NCBI GenBank assembly: GCA_965247065.1
Contig: CBDFGN010000006.1
Location: 3,162,001 to 3,226,000, forward strand
Source: CBDFGN01 sp965247065
GTDB lineage: Bacteria; Bacteroidota; Bacteroidia; Cytophagales; Cyclobacteriaceae
Direction of reading: 5' to 3'
DNA length: 64,000 nucleotides
In this document: one piece after another, positions 1-9,044 of the stretch
How positions within the stretch are numbered: position 1 is the stretch's first letter
Layout: the number at the start of each line of letters is the position of its first letter
The notes under the pieces: generated by a model
What the model was told of the DNA's origin: nothing
The model's input: only the letters and a program-made list of their open reading frames with translations
Database searches by the model: none
Position numbers and translations under genes: made by a program

Positions 1-103
1 CGTGGCCAGAGTCTTCGCAGTAGCTAAAAGAGGAACCCCTTATGTGGACACACTCAAATTTGCAGCCTAAGAATCGGACATTTCTTAGATTATTAATTTG
101 GTT
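1..103 (+). mobile_element. 3' end of an IS110-like insertion sequence (partial, runs off the left edge)
   Basis: An open frame enters from the left edge (codons from base 2) and stops at TAA 68-70, encoding a tail that reads VARVFAVAKRGTPYVDTL and then KFAA. Tails of this kind (a short helix, then a T-P-Y motif close to the stop) are typical of IS110/IS1111-type transposases. About 33 non-coding bases follow before sequence encoding a transporter resumes on the other strand near 104, which would be the element's right end. IS110 elements lack long terminal inverted repeats, so the boundary is inferred only from where transporter similarity breaks off. Family assignment rests on about 22 residues and is tentative. 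Confidence 0.45.
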
Positions 104-241
104 AAGTCTTAGAATACCGACCTGAATCGGGGTATACCACTCCAAGCCTCTTTTGATCAGGATGAAGGAGGTACCCCACACCAGGGCCAAAAGGATCAGC
201 AGCGACCAGGCTGTTAGCTTTGATGTGCTATTTGCCTGCAT
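104..241 (-). pseudogene. N-terminal fragment of an EamA/DMT-type transporter, cut off by an insertion
   Basis: Reading leftward from an ATG at 241, the frame encodes a short polar start, then a hydrophobic helix with the pattern LLALVWGTSFILIKRGL followed by TPIQVGILRL. This is the characteristic first membrane segment of EamA (DMT superfamily) metabolite exporters, where a W-G-x-x-F motif and an R-L-x-x-A segment follow. After the R-L pair the reading frame turns into sequence unlike the family, at about base 104. The remaining nine or so membrane helices are missing from this window. The likely cause is insertion of the IS110-like element to the left. The substrate cannot be predicted. Confidence 0.55.
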
Positions 242-259
242 CGCCACATTTTCTGGATC

Positions 260-1171
260 CTAACCAAAATCCGAAGCGTTCAGATATTGCAGCGCCTTCT
301 GCAAATTGCCAAAAGGATCATCTGTTCTTTCATCCTCTACAAAATAATACTTAAGTCCGGCTGTTTTACGGGCTTTGAGCAAGGCCTCGAAGTCGATGGT
401 TCCGGTACCAACGGTAGTTTGCTCCAGGTCCTGATCCGCGTCCTTCACGTGGTACAGTTCGAAGCGACCCGGGTATGTGTTAATCAACTCCATGGGGTCT
501 GCACCGCCCTTGGTAACCCAGTAGAGATCGGCCTCAAATGTTACCAATTCGGGGTCGGTTTCATTTAACAGAATCTCCAGAGGCACCTGGCCATCTTTTT
601 GCTCAAATTCAAAGGCGTGATTATGATAGCCAAATCGAATTCCGGCCTGATTAAATAAAGCTCCCACCTCATTCAGGTTGGCCGCTACCTGCCTGTAAGT
701 GTCCACGCTTTCCTTCAACTCTGCAGGAAGAGATGGAATGACTGTGTATTCTAATCCAGCTTCCTGTGAGGCATCCAGAAAGATCTGTGCTGCATCGGCG
801 GTGAAATAGGTACAATGGGAGGCTACAAGTTCCATTCCCAAATCGTTAACAATCCTTTTGTAATCGGCCGGAGAAACCTTCTTCAGAAAAACACCATCGG
901 TGCCCATTCCATAGGCCTCAATATATTTATATCCAATGTCGGCTAACTTGCTCAAGGTACCCTGGAAATCTTCATTTAATGCATCCCTTACTGAATAGGC
1001 CTGAACTCCTACATCTTTAGTGATGGGTGCCGGGCCGGACCCTGCTTCGTCTGTAACTGCGGTTTTGGGCTCGTTTTTCTGGCCCCCTCCTGCACAGGAA
1101 AAGGCGGGTAATAAAACGCCTCCTACGGCGACATTCTTTGCGGTTATCAGGAAGTCTCGTCGATTGGTCAT
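260..1171 (-). CDS. Sugar phosphate isomerase/epimerase-like lipoprotein (xylose isomerase-type TIM barrel)
   Basis: A 303-residue protein beginning with a twin-arginine-like N-terminus (NRRDFL) and a hydrophobic segment ending in a lipobox-like LPAFSC, so it is probably exported and lipid-anchored. The rest, from about residue 50, is an AP-endonuclease-2/xylose-isomerase-like TIM barrel: VGVQAYSVRD at the start, a V-A-S-H-C strand near residue 115, GYHNHAFEFE near residue 180, FEADLYWVTKGGADP, and YHVKDAD near the end. The conserved His, Glu, Asp and His residues would hold a divalent metal. Family members interconvert keto-sugars or cyclitols; many Bacteroidota carry exported versions of unknown substrate. 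It neighbours uronate-related genes on the opposite strand but is not in their operon. Confidence 0.8.
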   Translation of the reverse strand: MTNRRDFLITAKNVAVGGVLLPAFSCAGGGQKNEPKTAVTDEAGSGPAPITKDVGVQAYSVRDALNEDFQGTLSKLADIGYKYIEAYGMGTDGVFLKKVSPADYKRIVNDLGMELVASHCTYFTADAAQIFLDASQEAGLEYTVIPSLPAELKESVDTYRQVAANLNEVGALFNQAGIRFGYHNHAFEFEQKDGQVPLEILLNETDPELVTFEADLYWVTKGGADPMELINTYPGRFELYHVKDADQDLEQTTVGTGTIDFEALLKARKTAGLKYYFVEDERTDDPFGNLQKALQYLNASDFG

Positions 1172-1438
1172 TGTGTTTGGAAGTTAGGTTGGCAAAAATG
1201 AGCCCGACAATTTAGGTAAATCGATGGTGGAAATAATAAATCTTGGATCTAAATCTTAAATAAATCCGAAGCAACAAATTCCGAACAGGTGTGAATCGAG
1301 TTTTGTGATTTCTGCTAGGTTGAAGAATTCCAAACTCCTTAAGAAACAATCAGGTCCCTTTTGAATTTTGGATGAGGTTGTTTAGAATACGATTTGAATT
1401 TTTAGATTTACTTGAAATTAGAAATCTTCCCGAAGTTC

Positions 1439-2305
1439 ATGCTTAGAATAAATCTAGCAGGAATAGTCATCATGCTTTCTCATCTATCCTTCGCCCAATC
1501 GGGAACGGTTTACGATGACCTTTCGATGACCAGTAAGATCCTGAACATGGAACGCAAATACGCGGTTTACCTGCCACCCGATTATGAATCATCCAGTCGG
1601 AGCTACCCGGTGCTCTATTTGCTACACGGAGGTGGTGATGACCAGACAGGATGGGTTCAGTTTGGTGAAGTGCTTCATATCGCTGACAAGGCCATCAATG
1701 CGGGAGAGGCTACTCCTATGGTGATCATAATGCCCGATGCCCAGTCTGGGAAAAGAGGCTATTTCAATGATATCACTGGAAAATGGCGTTATGAAGACTT
1801 CTTCTTCGAGGAGTTAATGCCATTCGTGGAAAAACAATATCGCATCAAGGGGGAAAAGAGATATCGGGCGGTAGCCGGCCTTTCCATGGGTGGCGGAGGC
1901 ACTTTTATTTACGCTTTGCATCATCCGGAGTTATTCTCATCGGCTTGCCCCCTTAGCGCCAGCTGTGGGCCGGTAAAACTGGAAGACACCAAAGCCTGGA
2001 TAGTGAGAAGGCAGGGAGAGGGCGAGTATCAGGAAAAAGACTTGAAGAGTTATTTTCAAAGGTACTCGGCTGTTGAACTGGTTAAGAACATGCCTGTCGA
2101 CGATCTTAAATCTGTCGGGTGGTACATAGACTGCGGTGACGATGACTTCCTGTACGAGGGCAATTCGCTGGTGCACATCAGCATGCGCAAACGGGAGATC
2201 CCTCATGAATTCCGGATCAGGGACGGTGTTCACAACTGGACCTATTGGAGAACGTCATTACCGAAGGTGCTGTGGTTCATCTCGGATCGGTTCCATCAGG
2301 ACTAG
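1439..2305 (+). CDS. Secreted esterase of the feruloyl/acetyl-xylan esterase D type (alpha/beta hydrolase)
   Basis: The frame opens at a TTG at 1412, but ATG 1439 gives a clean signal peptide (MLRINLAGIVIMLSHLSFAQ), so I choose it; the mature enzyme is about 270 residues. It is a putative-esterase (esterase D) fold: YLPPDYESS and YPVLYLLHGGGDDQTGW form the oxyanion region, VAGLSMGGGGT carries the nucleophilic Ser, DCGDDDFLYEGN supplies the Asp and DGVHNWTYW the catalytic His. Related enzymes remove feruloyl or acetyl groups from xylan side chains. It lies 160 bases upstream of the GH67 gene on the same strand, consistent with hemicellulose debranching. The exact ester substrate cannot be told from sequence. 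Confidence 0.85.
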   Translation: MLRINLAGIVIMLSHLSFAQSGTVYDDLSMTSKILNMERKYAVYLPPDYESSSRSYPVLYLLHGGGDDQTGWVQFGEVLHIADKAINAGEATPMVIIMPDAQSGKRGYFNDITGKWRYEDFFFEELMPFVEKQYRIKGEKRYRAVAGLSMGGGGTFIYALHHPELFSSACPLSASCGPVKLEDTKAWIVRRQGEGEYQEKDLKSYFQRYSAVELVKNMPVDDLKSVGWYIDCGDDDFLYEGNSLVHISMRKREIPHEFRIRDGVHNWTYWRTSLPKVLWFISDRFHQD

Positions 2306-2467
2306 TTCACACATCTCCGCAGGTAAGCGGGAAGGGCTTATCCTGATTGCTGGGACCCTATGCTATGAATTCTCTATTACGGGTTTGTTGTTCTGAACTT
2401 CCGATGCGATCTGTTATGCTTATTCTATGATCCTATTAACTTAGCCCTGAATACTAAAGAATTATCT

Positions 2468-4624
2468 ATGAGAAGGGCGTGGTTGACTTTAGTGCTTATT
2501 AAGCTTGTATTACTGGCAAACGGCGAAGACGGTTACAACCTTTGGATGCGCTATGAACCGGTGAGCGATCCCGGCAAACTCAGTGATTACCGGCACGAGA
2601 TTACCGGCTGGATGGTTCAAGGCCAATCCCCTACCGTGTCGATAATCAAAAAGGAGCTACGGGTCGGGCTAGATGGGTTGCTTGATGATAGACTCCCGGA
2701 AGAAGGGGCCGTGCTGCGGCATGGCATTGTGATTGCCGGAACTCCGCAAAGTTCGCCCTTACTCGGCTCTCTGGAGGAGATCCAGAGGCTTAAAACACTT
2801 CATAGTGAGGGATTCGTGATTGTCAGTACCACGATCAATGGTAACCGAGCTACCCTGATCGTCGCTGACGAGGAATATGCGGTTTTATACGGGGTTTTCC
2901 ATTTTCTGCGCCTTCTTCAAACCCACGCCGAAATCCGGCATTTGTCGATCGAAAGCTCTCCACGCCTCAAAGTTAGACTCTTGAATCATTGGGACCATTT
3001 GAATGGATTCGTGGAACGAGGTTACGCTGGGAGCTCCCTGTGGGACTGGCACCGGCTTCCCGACTTGATCCATCAGCGCTACCATGATTACGCCCGGGCT
3101 AATGCTTCTATTGGAATTAACGGAACCGTTCTGAACCATATGCAGTCAGATCCGCGGATCCTTTCTTCCGAATACCTGAAAAAGGCGGCTGCGTTAGCAG
3201 CAGTTTTCCGTCTCTACGGGATTAAGGTTTACCTACCCGCCCGCGTCAGCGACCCGGTGGAATTAGGCGGACTTCAAACATTCGATCCTCTGGATCCCAA
3301 TGTGCAACGGTGGTGGGTTAGTAAGGTCAAAGAAATTTATGAATTGATCCCCGATTTTGGTGGTTTTCTGGTGGAGGCTAATTCCGGCCTTAAAGAGAGT
3401 CGTCGCACCCAGGGAGAGGGCGCCACGGTCATCATTAACGCACTCCAACCCCACGGCGGAATCCTAATTTGGCGAGCTTCGATTTACAGCCTAGATGAGC
3501 CAGCGGATCGGGCTAAACAGGCCTATATTGACTTCAAACGCACTGACGGCAGCTTCAAACCTCATGTGCTCCTTCAGGTTAAAAGCGGTCCTCTAGGATT
3601 TCAGCCGCGAGAGCCCATTAACCCGTTGTTTGGAGCCGTTCCAAAAGTGCCACTGATGGCCGAATTTGAGCTTACCCAGGAGTACCTGGGCTTTGCCACT
3701 CACCTGGTGTACCTGGGCCCTTTTATCAAGAAAACACTCTATTGGGATACCTTTACTCGAGGCCGCGGATCCACAGTAGCCCGAATCATCGATGGCACCC
3801 AGGATTCCAGAGCCATATCCGGCATCGCCGGGGTAGCCAACATAGGATCCAATCGTAACTGGACCGGTCATATTTTTGGCCAATCCAACTGGTATTCATA
3901 TGGTCGGCTGGCCTGGGATTACGATCTGGAAGCTGACGACATAGCTGAAGAATGGGTCCGCATGACTTTTGGGAACGATCCGGAAGTAATTGAATCGCTG
4001 GTGCCCGTTATGATGAGCTCACTTGAAAACGTTGTGAACTATATGACCCCATTGGGGTTGCATCATATCATGGCTCCCAGGCATCATTACGGTCCGGCTC
4101 CATGGACAGATAGCCAAAAACGAGCAGACCAGAATTCGGTTTATTACCACCAGGCAGACCGCGAAGGTATTGGGTTTGATCGGACAAGTAGTGGAAGCGA
4201 TGCCCTGAACCAGTATTCTGAGCCGATCCGTAAAATCTATGCCTCGCCCCAAAGCTGTCCCGAGGATCTTTTGCTTTGGTTTCATCACCTCCCCTGGGAT
4301 TTCACGATGAAATCAGGAAAAACTCTCTGGGATGAATTATGTTATCGTTATTACACCGGAGTCGATTCAGTTGCGGCTATGCAAAGAACCTGGGCCTCTC
4401 TGGAAAACAGCATTGATTCGGAGCGATATGATCTTACAAAATCCCTGCTAGAAATTCAGAACCAGGAGGCCAAGTGGTGGAGGAATGCCTGCTTGCTTTA
4501 TTTCCAGTCCGTGTCCAGGAAGAAGTTTCCCAAAGACCTGGAGAAGCCGACAAAGAAGTTGGAATTCTACAAAGGCCTAAGTTTCCCCTATGTTCCGGGA
4601 GATCCTAACGCGATTACAAAATGA
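2468..4624 (+). CDS. GH67 alpha-glucuronidase homologue with altered active-site residues
   Basis: A 718-residue protein with an N-terminal signal-like segment and full-length similarity to GH67 alpha-glucuronidases, which release (4-O-methyl)glucuronic acid from xylo-oligosaccharides. Family landmarks include WDHLNGFVERGYAGSSLWDW (about residues 176-195), VQRWWVSKVKEIYELIPDFG, FQPREPINPLFGA, LTQEYLGFATHLVYLGP and NIGSNRNWTGHIFGQSNWY. From recall of the Geobacillus enzyme, catalysis uses Glu285, Asp364 and Glu392. Here the equivalents appear to be Gly307 (the motif reads VEANSG instead of VKANSE), Gly377 (GPLGFQ instead of GPMDFQ) and Glu405 (retained; the 28-residue spacing from 377 is conserved). 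The protein may therefore be inactive or altered. The stop overlaps the next start by 4 bp (ATGA), so the two genes are translationally coupled. Confidence 0.88.
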   Translation: MRRAWLTLVLIKLVLLANGEDGYNLWMRYEPVSDPGKLSDYRHEITGWMVQGQSPTVSIIKKELRVGLDGLLDDRLPEEGAVLRHGIVIAGTPQSSPLLGSLEEIQRLKTLHSEGFVIVSTTINGNRATLIVADEEYAVLYGVFHFLRLLQTHAEIRHLSIESSPRLKVRLLNHWDHLNGFVERGYAGSSLWDWHRLPDLIHQRYHDYARANASIGINGTVLNHMQSDPRILSSEYLKKAAALAAVFRLYGIKVYLPARVSDPVELGGLQTFDPLDPNVQRWWVSKVKEIYELIPDFGGFLVEANSGLKESRRTQGEGATVIINALQPHGGILIWRASIYSLDEPADRAKQAYIDFKRTDGSFKPHVLLQVKSGPLGFQPREPINPLFGAVPKVPLMAEFELTQEYLGFATHLVYLGPFIKKTLYWDTFTRGRGSTVARIIDGTQDSRAISGIAGVANIGSNRNWTGHIFGQSNWYSYGRLAWDYDLEADDIAEEWVRMTFGNDPEVIESLVPVMMSSLENVVNYMTPLGLHHIMAPRHHYGPAPWTDSQKRADQNSVYYHQADREGIGFDRTSSGSDALNQYSEPIRKIYASPQSCPEDLLLWFHHLPWDFTMKSGKTLWDELCYRYYTGVDSVAAMQRTWASLENSIDSERYDLTKSLLEIQNQEAKWWRNACLLYFQSVSRKKFPKDLEKPTKKLEFYKGLSFPYVPGDPNAITK

Positions 4625-5790
4625 CTAGGATGCAACAGACCATGCGATGGTTTGGGCCCAATGACCCTGTAAGTTTAGAGGACATCAAACAAGCCGGATG
4701 CACCGGGGTGGTTTCAGCACTTCATCAGGTGCCGGTTGGAGCTATATGGAGCTTAGAGAAAATCAAGGAACGGAAAGCCCTGATCGAATCAACTGGATTG
4801 GATTGGTGGGTAATAGAGAGCATCCCGGTGCATGAAGAGATTAAGACCAAAACGGGGGACTTTCGGCAACTCATTGAGAACTACCGGCAAAGTCTTGTTA
4901 ACGTGGCTGCGTGCGGCCTAAAAGTGGTTACCTATAATTTCATGCCCGTTCTGGATTGGGTAAGGACTGATCTTAGTTATGAAGTTGAAGATGGGAGCCT
5001 TGCTTTGCGATTTGAAAAATCTGCCTTTGCCGCTTTCGATTTATTTCTATTGGAACGTCCTGGAGCCGAGGTGGATTATTCACGCCTGGAGATTGGAAAA
5101 GCACGGGCCAGGTTTGATAACATGAACGACGGCGAAAAGGAGTCGCTTTACAACAACACCCTCATGGGGCTGCCGGGCCGGAACGAGTCTTTTACCAAGG
5201 AGCAGGTTTTAGGCGCTTTGGGAAATTATCGGCAAATGAACCCAGCCCAATTGAAACAGAATCTTTTTTACTTTCTCGAGCAAATTGTTCCCGTTGCAGA
5301 AGAAGTGGGTCTTAAAATGGCCATTCATCCGGATGATCCACCCTATCCCGTCATGGGATTACCTCGAGTGGTAAGTACTGAAAAAGACGTTGCAGAATTG
5401 CTGGAGGCTGTACCTTCTCCAGCTAACGGCCTGTGCTTTTGCACAGGCTCATACGGAGTCCGGTCCGACAATGACCTGACCGGGATGATAAAGCGCTTAG
5501 GCGATCGGATTCATTTTCTACATTTGAGAAACACCATCCGGGATCAGGAGGGAAACTTTCATGAGGCCAATCATCTTGAAGGAGATACCCAAATGTCTGA
5601 GGTAGTGAGGGAAATCGTGTCTCTGATGAACCGCACCGGAAACCCGATTCCCATGAGGCCGGATCACGGTCATCGCATGCTGGACGATCTGCAAAAGAAA
5701 ACCAACCCCGGATATACCGCGATCGGAAGGTTACGTGGTTTGGCCGAATTACGGGGTTTGGAGCTGGGAGTTGCTGCCTGGCAAAAGTAA
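4621..5790 (+). CDS. uxuA: Mannonate dehydratase
   Basis: A 389-residue protein matching the usual UxuA length (about 394). UxuA dehydrates D-mannonate to 2-keto-3-deoxygluconate in cytoplasmic glucuronate catabolism. Recognisable segments are MRWFGPNDPVSLEDIKQAG at the start, AIHPDDPPYPVMGLPRVV near residue 235, GLCFCTGSYGVRSDNDL near residue 268, FLHLRNT near 300 and PMRPDHGH near 345; these supply the His, Cys, His and Asp metal ligands. The C-terminus (NPGYTAIGRLRGLAELRG) is also canonical. It overlaps the GH67 gene by 4 bp, placing glucuronate release and glucuronate catabolism in one transcript. No uxuB or uxaC is present in the window. Confidence 0.95.
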   Translation: MTRMQQTMRWFGPNDPVSLEDIKQAGCTGVVSALHQVPVGAIWSLEKIKERKALIESTGLDWWVIESIPVHEEIKTKTGDFRQLIENYRQSLVNVAACGLKVVTYNFMPVLDWVRTDLSYEVEDGSLALRFEKSAFAAFDLFLLERPGAEVDYSRLEIGKARARFDNMNDGEKESLYNNTLMGLPGRNESFTKEQVLGALGNYRQMNPAQLKQNLFYFLEQIVPVAEEVGLKMAIHPDDPPYPVMGLPRVVSTEKDVAELLEAVPSPANGLCFCTGSYGVRSDNDLTGMIKRLGDRIHFLHLRNTIRDQEGNFHEANHLEGDTQMSEVVREIVSLMNRTGNPIPMRPDHGHRMLDDLQKKTNPGYTAIGRLRGLAELRGLELGVAAWQK

Positions 5791-5910
5791 GCCCCACCTG
5801 CATCCGTACACCCTACACTGATCAAGGAGTATGAGAAGGAGAAAAGTTACGTCGTAATAGTTTTACTTCGGCGTTCCCAAATGAATGCGCCGTGTTCAAT
5901 ATTCCAAGTT

Positions 5911-7032
5911 TTACCTTGGAAATGGGCTAGGATCGATATTGGGTATTACTCTTAACGCATTCTTGTAATAGAGTTTCTTCAATACTTCATCACTTAAACC
6001 CAGGCCATACATCCTCCAAAAGGCATGGTATTTCTTGTAGTAAGGAAAATATTCGTCCTCACTTTCCAAAACTCGAAAATACGTATGATACTCCTGAGGT
6101 TTCCAGGAGTCTTTTCCGAACATTACCCTATCCTGGTATTGGTTGAAAAACCTACGAGCGGCCCGGGGCTGCCGACCAAGTTCCGCTATAATAGCTCCAA
6201 TCTCAACGTAGACGTTGGGATAAGTCTCCAAGTGATCCGCCAGTTTGTTCAGATCATTGGCCATCCAGCCCATATGGGCATTGATGAATGAGGTTTGAGG
6301 ATGCTTCTCGAAAACGTTATGCTGTTCGCTGATAATTTGCTCCCATGGCACCGGATCGGTATCACTTCTTTTACGGCCCGGCCGAAGTTTCAATTCCAGC
6401 CAACGCTCGTTGGTAGAATCATGCTCGTCCCAAAAGGGTTTGGGGTCCGCCGAGTGAATAAGAACCGGGATTCCTAATTCTCCACATTTTGCCCAAACCG
6501 GATCCAGATCCGGATGGTTAACCGGGATCCGTTCACCCTCAGCATCTTTGTTTCTTAATCCAAGGCTTTTGTAGATCTTCAAACCATTTGCTCCATTCCG
6601 TACATCACTTTCAAGTTGGCCTAGAGCCTCTTCGATCCACCCTTTTCGGCCGAATTCCTTAAAGGACAGGTTGGTAAATAAAATGAACCTACGAGGATAG
6701 GTGTTCTTAATTTTGGTTGAGAGTTCTTGCAAATATTCGGGGCCTCTAATATCGCCTTTGGCCCGGTCGAAGTTTCTACCGCTTAAATTTACCATTACCG
6801 CCATGTTTAAGCTATCCATAGCAGAGACCAACCCCGACAGATCATTATCCATCATGGAAAATTGATGGTTATGCACATCGATGAAAGGAAATTTCGCCCT
6901 GGTAACCAGAGTCTCCGTCACCACCAGAGTCGAGGCAGGATCATAGGTTTCGAAATCGATAGCGAGATCGTCCTGGGATAACAGACTGGGACTAAGCAGG
7001 AAGGCGATCAACAAAAAAGCCAAATTCTTCAT
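5911..7032 (-). CDS. Secreted amidohydrolase family 2 metal-dependent hydrolase
   Basis: The frame can open at TTG 7041, but ATG 7032 directly precedes a good signal peptide (MKNLAFLLIAFLLSPSLLSQ), giving about 373 residues. The body is an amidohydrolase-2 TIM barrel: FIDVHNHQF near residue 50 holds the first metal-binding histidines, VLIHSADPKPFWDE near residue 190, FINAHMGWMANDL near 265, and MFGKDSW near 315 provides the final Asp-containing loop. Relatives include decarboxylases and lactonases of the ACMSD-like group, many with unknown substrates. It is convergent with uxuA, with 120 bases between them, and appears to be a single-gene unit. Confidence 0.8.
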   Translation of the reverse strand: MKNLAFLLIAFLLSPSLLSQDDLAIDFETYDPASTLVVTETLVTRAKFPFIDVHNHQFSMMDNDLSGLVSAMDSLNMAVMVNLSGRNFDRAKGDIRGPEYLQELSTKIKNTYPRRFILFTNLSFKEFGRKGWIEEALGQLESDVRNGANGLKIYKSLGLRNKDAEGERIPVNHPDLDPVWAKCGELGIPVLIHSADPKPFWDEHDSTNERWLELKLRPGRKRSDTDPVPWEQIISEQHNVFEKHPQTSFINAHMGWMANDLNKLADHLETYPNVYVEIGAIIAELGRQPRAARRFFNQYQDRVMFGKDSWKPQEYHTYFRVLESEDEYFPYYKKYHAFWRMYGLGLSDEVLKKLYYKNALRVIPNIDPSPFPR

Positions 7033-7398
7033 GGGCGCCAAAATTAATCAGCTTAGCTGAAATAACACAACAACTTTGAACTTGTAAGCACAGTCTCAGG
7101 AAAAAGCTATCTCTATTATCGCTCAACGCCCGTCACCATATCCATAATCTTGGGCTGATTGGTAGCTTTGTTTTTGTTTTGGATTAGGAATACCTGATCG
7201 AATGTGCCTTAATGATCCAAGATTGTCAATTACTTGATTTCAATCCTTAATCCTGAATCAAGATCTCCTGACCAGGTATTGGTATTCCCGGAACAGCTAC
7301 CATCTTCTAAGAACCACGTACTTCCAGAAACTAGGAACTTGGATCTAAAATTCGTATTTTGATGCACTACCAGCACTGACACAAATCAATCTTCAATC
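7033..7398. other. Divergent intergenic region between the amidohydrolase and cytochrome genes
   Basis: No coding sequence is evident in these 366 bases. A TAGCTTTG match to the Bacteroidota -7 consensus (TAnnTTTG) lies at 7163-7170, but it is more than 200 bases upstream of the cytochrome start and lacks a well-spaced upstream element, so I do not call a promoter. Confidence 0.4.
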
Positions 7399-8403
7399 AT
7401 GATAAAGAAAGTATTGCTAGGCTTATTAGCATTGCTGATCCTTTTCTTGGCCGGATTTGTAATATATGTTCAGTTATCGTGGGATAAAAAATACGATCTG
7501 GCTTACCCTGAGCTCAAAACCAGCACCGATTCGGCCGTAATCGCCCGGGGGAGGTACCTGGCGCACGGGCCAGCTCACTGCGTCACTTGTCATGTAGGCG
7601 GTTATGACGAACTCATACAAGCTGATAGAGGGGATAATGTTCCGCTAAAAGGCGGCGTCGTGTTTCCCTTGGGCCCTCTGGGAACTTTATCTCCGCCAAA
7701 CCTTACTCCGGACCCCGAAACAGGGATCGGCCGATACGAGGACGGGGAAATTTTCCGATTAATGCGCCATTCGGTAAAACCCGATGGCACTGCAACATTG
7801 GTACCCATGATGCCTTTCGCAAACATGGCCGATGAGGATCTGGTGGCCATTGTGTCTTACCTGCGCTCGATGGAACCGGTTCGGAACCAAACACCTGAAC
7901 CCAATTATAGCTTTATTGGCAAGCTGGTGCGAGTACTGGCCCCAACATTCAAGCCTGTCTATGAGCCGGATCCCTGGCCCAAAGCTCCTCCAATGGAACC
8001 CTCCGTACAGCGTGGAGAATATCTTGCCCGGTCAGTGGCCAATTGTGTAGGTTGCCACACCAACCGTGATCCGGCTACGTTCGAGGCCATTGGTCCGGAA
8101 TACGCCGGGGGGATGGAATTTGAACCTTTGGTAGAATTGAACGAAAGGCTTGGTATTGCTACGGATCTTTGGGTTCGTTCGCCGAACATAACCCCTCATG
8201 CTAAGAGCGCCCTTTCTAAATTCCAAGACCTTGACAGCTGGATTGCCCGATTTCGGCAAGGCAGGGTTATAATGCATTCTTCTATGCATTGGGGCCCTTT
8301 TTCCCGGATGTCAGAGCAGGACCTAGAGGCCCTGTGGCTTTATTTTAACAGCCTTGAACCGGTGGAATACGAAGTAGGGGAGATCGTTTTTAGAAAAGAA
8401 TAA
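7399..8403 (+). CDS. Membrane-anchored di-haem c-type cytochrome
   Basis: A 334-residue protein with one N-terminal membrane anchor (about residues 4-26) and a periplasmic part with two haem c sites: CVTCH at residues 61-65 and CVGCH at 216-220. Each domain has the downstream loop expected to give the Met axial ligand (for example PMMPFANMADEDLVAIVSYL, and MHSSMHWGPFSRMSEQDL). The layout resembles the cytochrome subunits that accept electrons from periplasmic alcohol or sugar dehydrogenases. No dehydrogenase partner is adjacent; the next gene, 9 bases on, is a small secreted protein of unknown function, so the electron donor is unknown. Confidence 0.85.
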   Translation: MIKKVLLGLLALLILFLAGFVIYVQLSWDKKYDLAYPELKTSTDSAVIARGRYLAHGPAHCVTCHVGGYDELIQADRGDNVPLKGGVVFPLGPLGTLSPPNLTPDPETGIGRYEDGEIFRLMRHSVKPDGTATLVPMMPFANMADEDLVAIVSYLRSMEPVRNQTPEPNYSFIGKLVRVLAPTFKPVYEPDPWPKAPPMEPSVQRGEYLARSVANCVGCHTNRDPATFEAIGPEYAGGMEFEPLVELNERLGIATDLWVRSPNITPHAKSALSKFQDLDSWIARFRQGRVIMHSSMHWGPFSRMSEQDLEALWLYFNSLEPVEYEVGEIVFRKE

Positions 8404-8412
8404 TTGTAAAAA

Positions 8413-8838
8413 ATGGAAAAAAAATTCTTGCTCGCCTTTCTCATATGCTTCTTAAGTGGGCTTGCCGCGCAAGCCCAGCACATTTTTGATGATGTTTATA
8501 TCAAGGACATCACCAGGGATGAGGAATCGGATTGGCAGACTAGCCAGGTGCGTATCCAAATAATTGCGCTGAGCCATGAAAGATTTGAACTGGAATTATA
8601 TGACAACCAGACTCGCAAAACCCCCACTTTATCCTACGAGGTCAAGTTTAACGATACGGATTCTGCGGTATACATGTACAATATTATTCTTTTGAACGGA
8701 GTACAATTGGTGAACCCGGGCCCAGGTGATTTCATAGAGACCACTACTCCTCTAAAGGAAATGGCCCGGGGGCTGCCCGGAACGGTTGCCATTAATGAGG
8801 ACGTTTTGCAGGAAATTGTAATCTATAAAATGGAGTAG
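8413..8838 (+). CDS. Small secreted protein of unknown function
   Basis: A 141-residue protein with a signal peptide (MEKKFLLAFLICFLSGLAAQ, cut after AQA). The mature part is acidic and predicted beta-rich, with no cysteines, no catalytic motif and no family I recognise. It follows the di-haem cytochrome gene after 9 bases on the same strand, so the two are probably co-transcribed. It could be an accessory factor for that cytochrome, but only position suggests this. Confidence 0.7.
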   Translation: MEKKFLLAFLICFLSGLAAQAQHIFDDVYIKDITRDEESDWQTSQVRIQIIALSHERFELELYDNQTRKTPTLSYEVKFNDTDSAVYMYNIILLNGVQLVNPGPGDFIETTTPLKEMARGLPGTVAINEDVLQEIVIYKME

Positions 8839-9044
8839 TTTTTCAGGTAGCGCCTGGTCATCGATCAAGGGAGTCGATGAACGAGGACGGGAAGGTGATT
8901 GGCTCAGTCCCAATGCTTTGCCGCAAAAAACCCAAGCGATTTCCGCGGATCAACCTCTAGGCCTCATAACGGCATAAAGGAGAGCATTTAGAATTAGGAT
9001 ATTGCCTGCGACTGAAAATTTCTCAGGAATGTCAAACTTTGGAA

